NCBI GenBank assembly: GCA_035548175.1
Contig: DASZTO010000007.1
Coordinates: 1 to 64,000 of the forward strand
From: CALCHA01 sp035548175
GTDB lineage: Bacteria > Planctomycetota > Phycisphaerae > WQYP01
Direction of reading: 5' to 3'
DNA: 64,000 nucleotides
In this document: positions 60,246-64,000 of the stretch, in pieces
Numbering within the stretch: position 1 is the first letter of the stretch
Layout of the letters: every line of letters begins with the position of its first letter
Program-made: the position numbers and the translations under genes
The notes under the pieces: generated by a model
Database searches by the model: none
What the model was told of the DNA's origin: nothing
The model's input: the letters and a program-made list of their open reading frames with translations, nothing else

Positions 60246-61577
60246 TCACGACTTCTTTTTCCCGCCCTTCTTGTCTTTTCGCTGCCGCTTCTTCACGCGC
60301 CGCCGCGCCGCAACTGTATCGATCATCCGGTTCATCCCCTCCTTCATCGCCGCCGTCGCGAGAGCTTCTTCCAGGACCTCCGCTGCGTCCGATTCCGGAT
60401 CCAGTTGCATCGCCATATCCGCATACGTCTCCGCCAAGTCCAGCTTCCCGATGCCCACCATGTAGCGCCCCACCAGGCCGATGAATCCCAGCACTTCGGA
60501 AATATGGAACCGCTTCCGCCCCGGATACAGCAGGCTGATGTCCCACTTGTCCTCCATGATTTCCTTCACCTTGTCATACTGCCGGTCACGCAGGAAAAAC
60601 TCCGCGTAATTCAGCCGCGCGAAAAGATAGTCCGGATTCGCCCGATACGCCCGCTCCGCCATCGCACGCGCGTCGGCCTTCCGCCCCGCCAGCGCATAGG
60701 CCACCCCCAGATAATTCATCAGCCGCGCCGCTGTCGGATACTTTTCCAGCCACTTTTCCAGCTCCGGAATTATCTTCGCCGGTTTCTTCCGGAGAGCGCC
60801 ATACGCCTCCAGAAGGAACTTCTGCAAGTCCGCCGGTCCCGTGATCCGCTCGTCGTCGTCGTGCATCGGCGTCGAGACGATTTCATAGGACACCAGCCGC
60901 AGCACCCTCGGCGCCTCCTCCGCCGAATCCTCTTCCGGTTCCGCTTCGGCTGCTGCCGTTTCCTCGCCCCCTTCCGAAAACAGATCCCTCATGTCGGCGT
61001 TCACCTCCTCCAGATCAAATGCCTCCGTATCCACCCGCTCCCCCGGTTTGAGCCCCATCCACTCACGCAACTCCTCCCGCCTTGATGGCTCCTCGCCCCC
61101 GGCCGCCGGCTCGTTGATCAGCGCCACCTTGTCCATCCATCCCCGAGGCCCGCCGCTGTCCTCCACCGGCGCACGCCGCGCGCCCCCCGTGCAGCGCGGA
61201 TACTCCACCCCCGGCTGAGCCTCCTCGATCCGCTCCACCAGCACCTCGTGCCGCCAGTCGTCGCCGAAATCATACACATACAGAAACTTCGTCTTCACCG
61301 CCGGCGCCGCCTCCGCCAGCGTCACGTTCCGTTCATCCTCCGCCTCCTCCAGTTCCATATCCGGATCGCTGTACCGCCGTTCATGGGTCGGCCACCCCTT
61401 CCCCGGCTTTCCGAAAACAAACTCGTGCAAATGCGCGTTCTCCCATCCCATCGCCGCCTGAATCACGTCGTGTAAGTCCCCCAGCGTCGCACTTGCCGGC
61501 ACCTCCACCCGCCGCCAGATCGCCGGCGTGATGCTCTTGAGCGTCACCTTCAAACGATACACCTGTTCCAGCGCCAT
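60246..61577 (-). CDS. pRiA4b ORF-3-like protein fused to a TPR region
   Basis: A 443-residue protein. The N-terminal half (about 1-190) matches the pRiA4b ORF-3 family: LKVTLKSITPAIWRRVEVPA, LHDVIQAAMGWENAHLHEF and FLYVYDFGDDWRHEVLVER. An acidic linker (Glu/Ala) is followed by a C-terminal region of TPR-like helices (YLGVAYALAGRKADARAMAE) and a Lys-rich tail (RRVKKRQRKDKKGGKKKS). Function unknown; the architecture is less usual than the single domain. Confidence 0.83.
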   Translation of the reverse strand: MALEQVYRLKVTLKSITPAIWRRVEVPASATLGDLHDVIQAAMGWENAHLHEFVFGKPGKGWPTHERRYSDPDMELEEAEDERNVTLAEAAPAVKTKFLYVYDFGDDWRHEVLVERIEEAQPGVEYPRCTGGARRAPVEDSGGPRGWMDKVALINEPAAGGEEPSRREELREWMGLKPGERVDTEAFDLEEVNADMRDLFSEGGEETAAAEAEPEEDSAEEAPRVLRLVSYEIVSTPMHDDDERITGPADLQKFLLEAYGALRKKPAKIIPELEKWLEKYPTAARLMNYLGVAYALAGRKADARAMAERAYRANPDYLFARLNYAEFFLRDRQYDKVKEIMEDKWDISLLYPGRKRFHISEVLGFIGLVGRYMVGIGKLDLAETYADMAMQLDPESDAAEVLEEALATAAMKEGMNRMIDTVAARRRVKKRQRKDKKGGKKKS

Positions 61578-61628
61578 CGCCGCACTCCTTGCACAAAACC
61601 GCGGCGCGTTTCCCCTGCCCCGGCCGCG

Positions 61629-62192
61629 CTACAGAATAAACACCGCCGCCGCGATCACCGTCGTCCACAGGCCGTTCTTGTCCCCCTCAGCCGTCTGCAC
61701 GATGTTGCGCGTGCGCACGATCGCCCCGGACATCCGGTAAATCTCCTTCCGCTCGTCGTAGTTCCGCGCCGGATCGAACTCGATGCCCAGCGTCGTCGCC
61801 AGCATCGTCGCCGCCATGTCCTCCACGAAATCCCCGATCCGCTCCTCCGTCATCCCATAGCCGTGATGCTCCGCGATGTATCCATACTGGTCCTTCACCG
61901 GCATCGCCACCCCGATCCCCGCGCACAGCAGCCGATTCGGCTCGTCCGTCGATGATTCCGAAATCGCCCCGTACACAATCTGCCCCGGCGCCAGACGCTT
62001 GATGCCCTCATGGATCGAAATGATCTTGCACCGCGCCGGCAGAATCCCCGACACCTGCACCAGGTTGTACTTCTCCACCCCCGCGTGCCGCATCGCCAGC
62101 TCCAGCGATTGCGGCCGATACTTGTGCTTCCCCACGCCCTTCGTGAAAAACACGGCCTTGGGTACGGGGGCAATCCAGTCTTCGGCGGCCAA
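61629..62192 (-). CDS. pdaD: pyruvoyl-dependent arginine decarboxylase
   Basis: About 187 residues; makes agmatine from arginine with a pyruvoyl group formed by self-cleavage. It has the family start VPKAVFFTKGVGKHKYRPQS, VQVSGILPARCKII, the cleavage region YGAISESSTDEPNRLL (Ser as pyruvoyl precursor) and the C-terminal WTTVIAAAVFIL. TTG at 62192 has GGAGAATTGAC before it; a TTG at 62216 is an alternative. It implies a polyamine route through agmatine. Confidence 0.92.
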   Translation of the reverse strand: MAAEDWIAPVPKAVFFTKGVGKHKYRPQSLELAMRHAGVEKYNLVQVSGILPARCKIISIHEGIKRLAPGQIVYGAISESSTDEPNRLLCAGIGVAMPVKDQYGYIAEHHGYGMTEERIGDFVEDMAATMLATTLGIEFDPARNYDERKEIYRMSGAIVRTRNIVQTAEGDKNGLWTTVIAAAVFIL

Positions 62193-62313
62193 GTCAATTC
62201 TCCGCGTGCGCTGCAAAGGCGAGCATTGTACCGGCCGCCACGCCCAGGAAAAATCATCGCGCCCCGCCCCGCCGCTCCCCGGTTATCATCCCCTCTCCTC
62301 CCTCGGAGCCTTC

Positions 62314-63171
62314 ATGGACCTCACCACCCTCCACGTCCTCCTCGTGATCTTCCTCGCCACCCTCATCCGCTCCACCTTCGGCTTCGGCGAGGCCATGGTC
62401 GCCGTGCCCCTGCTCGCTCTCCGCCTCCCCATCGCCACCGCCACGCCGCTGGCCGTCCTCGTCTCCGTCCTCGTCGCCACCGTCGTCGTCGCCCAGGACT
62501 GGCGCCACATCCACATCAAAAGCGCCGCCGGCCTCCTCGTCGCTTCCCTCCTGGGCATTCCACTGGGCCTCTTTCTTCTGCGCTTCGCCGAAAACCACAT
62601 CATCAAAATCCTCCTCGCCTGCCTGCTCGCCGCCTTCGCTCTCTACTCGCTCACCTTCCGGCAAAGCCTCCATTTGCGGAAGGACCATCCCCTCGGCCTG
62701 CTCGCCGCCGGGTTCTGCTCCGGCGTTCTCGGCGGCGCTTTTGGCATGAACGGCCCGCCCCTCGCCGTCTACGGCGCGCTGCGCCGCTGGTCGCCACAGC
62801 ATTTCCGCGCCACACTCCAGGGATACTTCCTCCCCGCCAGCATCCTCGGCCTCATCGGTTACGCCGCCCTCGGCCTCTGGTCCCCCGACGTCACCCGCTA
62901 CTTCCTTCTCTCACTCCCCGCCGCTCTCCTCGCCATCCTCCTCGGCCGCGCCTTCAACCGCCGCCTCTCCGGCGATGCCTTCCTCCGCTACGTCTACGCC
63001 GGCCTGCTCCTGATCTCCATCCTCCTGGGTGTCCAGACCTTCTCACGCCGCGCCCCAGCCGCCCTCACACCACCTTCAACTCCTTCAGCGTCGCACCCAC
63101 AGAGCTCAAGTTCTCCGGCCGCATCGCCGCGTGGCTCGTCGATACCACCAGCCCCTTCCCGCCGGCCTTAA
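62314..63171 (+). CDS. TSUP-family (TauE/SafE) anion transporter
   Basis: About 285 residues, eight hydrophobic segments: VIFLATLIRSTFGFGEAMVA is the first TSUP repeat motif, and GFCSGVLGGAFGMNGPPLAV the second. Members export sulfite, sulfoacetate or similar anions. The Ser/Pro-rich C-terminus (after residue about 250) is encoded opposite the end of the next gene, with a 107-base convergent overlap. GGAG lies before the ATG. Confidence 0.88.
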   Translation: MDLTTLHVLLVIFLATLIRSTFGFGEAMVAVPLLALRLPIATATPLAVLVSVLVATVVVAQDWRHIHIKSAAGLLVASLLGIPLGLFLLRFAENHIIKILLACLLAAFALYSLTFRQSLHLRKDHPLGLLAAGFCSGVLGGAFGMNGPPLAVYGALRRWSPQHFRATLQGYFLPASILGLIGYAALGLWSPDVTRYFLLSLPAALLAILLGRAFNRRLSGDAFLRYVYAGLLLISILLGVQTFSRRAPAALTPPSTPSASHPQSSSSPAASPRGSSIPPAPSRRP

Positions 63172-64000
63172 ACACCGCCGCCACCGCCTCGCGCACGCTC
63201 TCCGGCGTGCTGTTCTTGATCTGCACATCGATCCCCAGCCCCGGACAAATCCGCGTCTTCGAGCCCGCCACCCCCTCCACCGCGCGCTTCGTCTCGCCAT
63301 ACACGTAATCCGCCGAGAACCGCTGATTCGCCGGCCCCGCATGAATCTCCGCGTAGGATTTCTCCTTCATGTCCATCACGCGATATTCAAAATCCAGCAA
63401 TTCCTGCTTGCTCAAATCGCCGAAAATATTCTGCTGCAAGCTGTCCACCAGCGATGCCATCCGCTCTCCCGCGCAGTTGTCATACACCACCGGCTTCAGG
63501 AAATCCGCATACTCCTTGTATGGCGCATAATCCTGCTCCGCGCGATACATCGGGTTGAACGAAATGTTGTGCCACAGGTGATAGCCCACCTCGATGCCCG
63601 GCTTGAGTTGCTTGGCTTTCGCCGACACCGCGCGCTGTGTCTCGCGCATGCTCTCCGCCCAGAAATTCTCCCACGCCAGGAGCTCCGGGTATTGCAGCAG
63701 CATCCGCAGGAACGACACGTAGTAGCCATCCTGTGGCCGCTTCCCGGCACGCCCGTCCCGCACCCACGGCTCGAGCGCCAGAAACGCCCGCTTCACCTTC
63801 TCGAAATCAATCCCCTGCTTCGCCGCCTTCGCCGCGCAATACTCGCAGAAGCACGACGTCTTGCCCGGATCGCTCTTGGCCCCGTGATGCCACGCGCCCA
63901 GCGCGTTGCCCAACGGCCCCTGCCGCTCCGATCCCCGCTGAATGCCATCCACATCGTACGTCTTGACGAAATCCTCCACCTGCCCCAGCAGGAGGTTTCG
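63065..64000 (-). CDS. glycosidase-like protein, cut by the window end
   Basis: The reading frame is open to the last base, so the N-terminus lies outside. About 310 residues seen: FVKTYDVDGIQRGSERQGPL, CFCEYCAAKAAKQGIDFEKV, KPGIEVGYHLWHNISFNPMY, ending YGETKRAVEGVAGSKTRI and a TIM-barrel-like close (VREAVAAVFKAGGKGLVVST). The CxxC after a DG(I/V)Q strand recalls uncharacterised TIM-barrel glycosidase-like proteins common in planctomycetes. Substrate unknown. Confidence 0.7.
   Translation of the reverse strand, partial: RNLLLGQVEDFVKTYDVDGIQRGSERQGPLGNALGAWHHGAKSDPGKTSCFCEYCAAKAAKQGIDFEKVKRAFLALEPWVRDGRAGKRPQDGYYVSFLRMLLQYPELLAWENFWAESMRETQRAVSAKAKQLKPGIEVGYHLWHNISFNPMYRAEQDYAPYKEYADFLKPVVYDNCAGERMASLVDSLQQNIFGDLSKQELLDFEYRVMDMKEKSYAEIHAGPANQRFSADYVYGETKRAVEGVAGSKTRICPGLGIDVQIKNSTPESVREAVAAVFKAGGKGLVVSTSHAAMRPENLSSVGATLKELKVV

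Noticed and set aside
60246..61577. Mobile element on account of the IS1096 TnpR-like name sometimes given to pRiA4b ORF-3 proteins
   Set aside because: No transposase, no terminal inverted repeats; the family is not a transposition enzyme.

Overview
The window is high-GC bacterial DNA that most resembles a planctomycete, probably of the Phycisphaerae type. The evidence is a prepilin-like secreted protein with an N-terminal FTLIELL methylation motif and a C-terminal FFDGHV motif, a PEP-CTERM exported protein, an exported calpain-like protease carrying the LEPLESR anchor motif, degenerate repeat 'words' between genes, and many toxin-antitoxin modules. Genus and species cannot be fixed from the sequence alone. 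No transposase, rRNA operon, CRISPR array or prophage is visible; most of the window is ordinary chromosome.

Layout. 0-14 kb: methionine/SAM cycle genes (metH; an ArsR-methyltransferase regulator; ahcY) mixed with an alcohol dehydrogenase, an rRNA pseudouridine synthase, mannose-6-phosphate isomerase and two VapBC modules. The regulator and ahcY share a near-identical operator (ATCCGGATRAACGGAT), which points to an S-adenosylhomocysteine-responsive regulon. 14-25 kb: isochorismatase-like hydrolase, MFS and DoxX membrane proteins, two YkgJ Fe/Zn-cluster proteins, an STN-like secreted protein, a Fur regulator, two methyltransferases, rlmN and a DUF433/DUF5615 toxin-antitoxin pair with a frameshifted toxin. 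25-32 kb: a MarR-EmrA-EmrB efflux locus with a palindromic operator, then an ECF sigma/anti-sigma/secreted coiled-coil operon divergent from rpsU. 32-41 kb: aldo/keto reductase, purD, the prepilin and PEP-CTERM genes, GNAT, a DUF4230-like protein and gluQ. 41-48 kb: a GAF-GGDEF diguanylate cyclase and two PilZ proteins, tmRNA, a glycosyltransferase, tRNA-Gly and RNase Y. 48-64 kb: ribBA (with a degenerate GTP cyclohydrolase half), an ICMT-like enzyme, rsmH, a large secreted glycosidase-like protein, the calpain-like protease, a nucleotidyltransferase module, a TPP riboswitch with thiC, VapBC, a pRiA4b-TPR fusion, pyruvoyl arginine decarboxylase, a TSUP transporter and a cut-off glycosidase-like gene.

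The most unusual property is a set of short, degenerate, period-7 to period-14 repeat families. The commonest (units such as TTTCGTGCC, CTCCGTGTC, CTCTGTGCC, CATTTGTGG) lies on or immediately behind the stop codons of at least ten genes. Its orientation follows the gene, and it faces itself in inverted pairs between convergent genes, which is how a 3'-end or terminator element would behave. Other families (TGACTTC heptamers, ATTTGTCATTT, CGTTTTG, TCGTCTTT, CGGATTGC-type) sit in 5' leaders or are inserted in frame inside real genes (metH, manA, rluB, a ykgJ gene). A perfect 82-bp direct repeat flanks one small gene. A VapBC cassette has been inserted at the start of the pseudouridine synthase gene, leaving a duplicated 85-bp gene start on its far side.

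The + strand is very C-rich from 0 to about 25 kb, G-rich from about 26 to 35 kb, mixed to about 45 kb and C-rich again afterwards, so codon endings of same-strand genes change along the window. Start codons were chosen from Shine-Dalgarno sequences, family alignment remembered from knowledge, and avoidance of repeat-derived N-termini; none has been tested by search.
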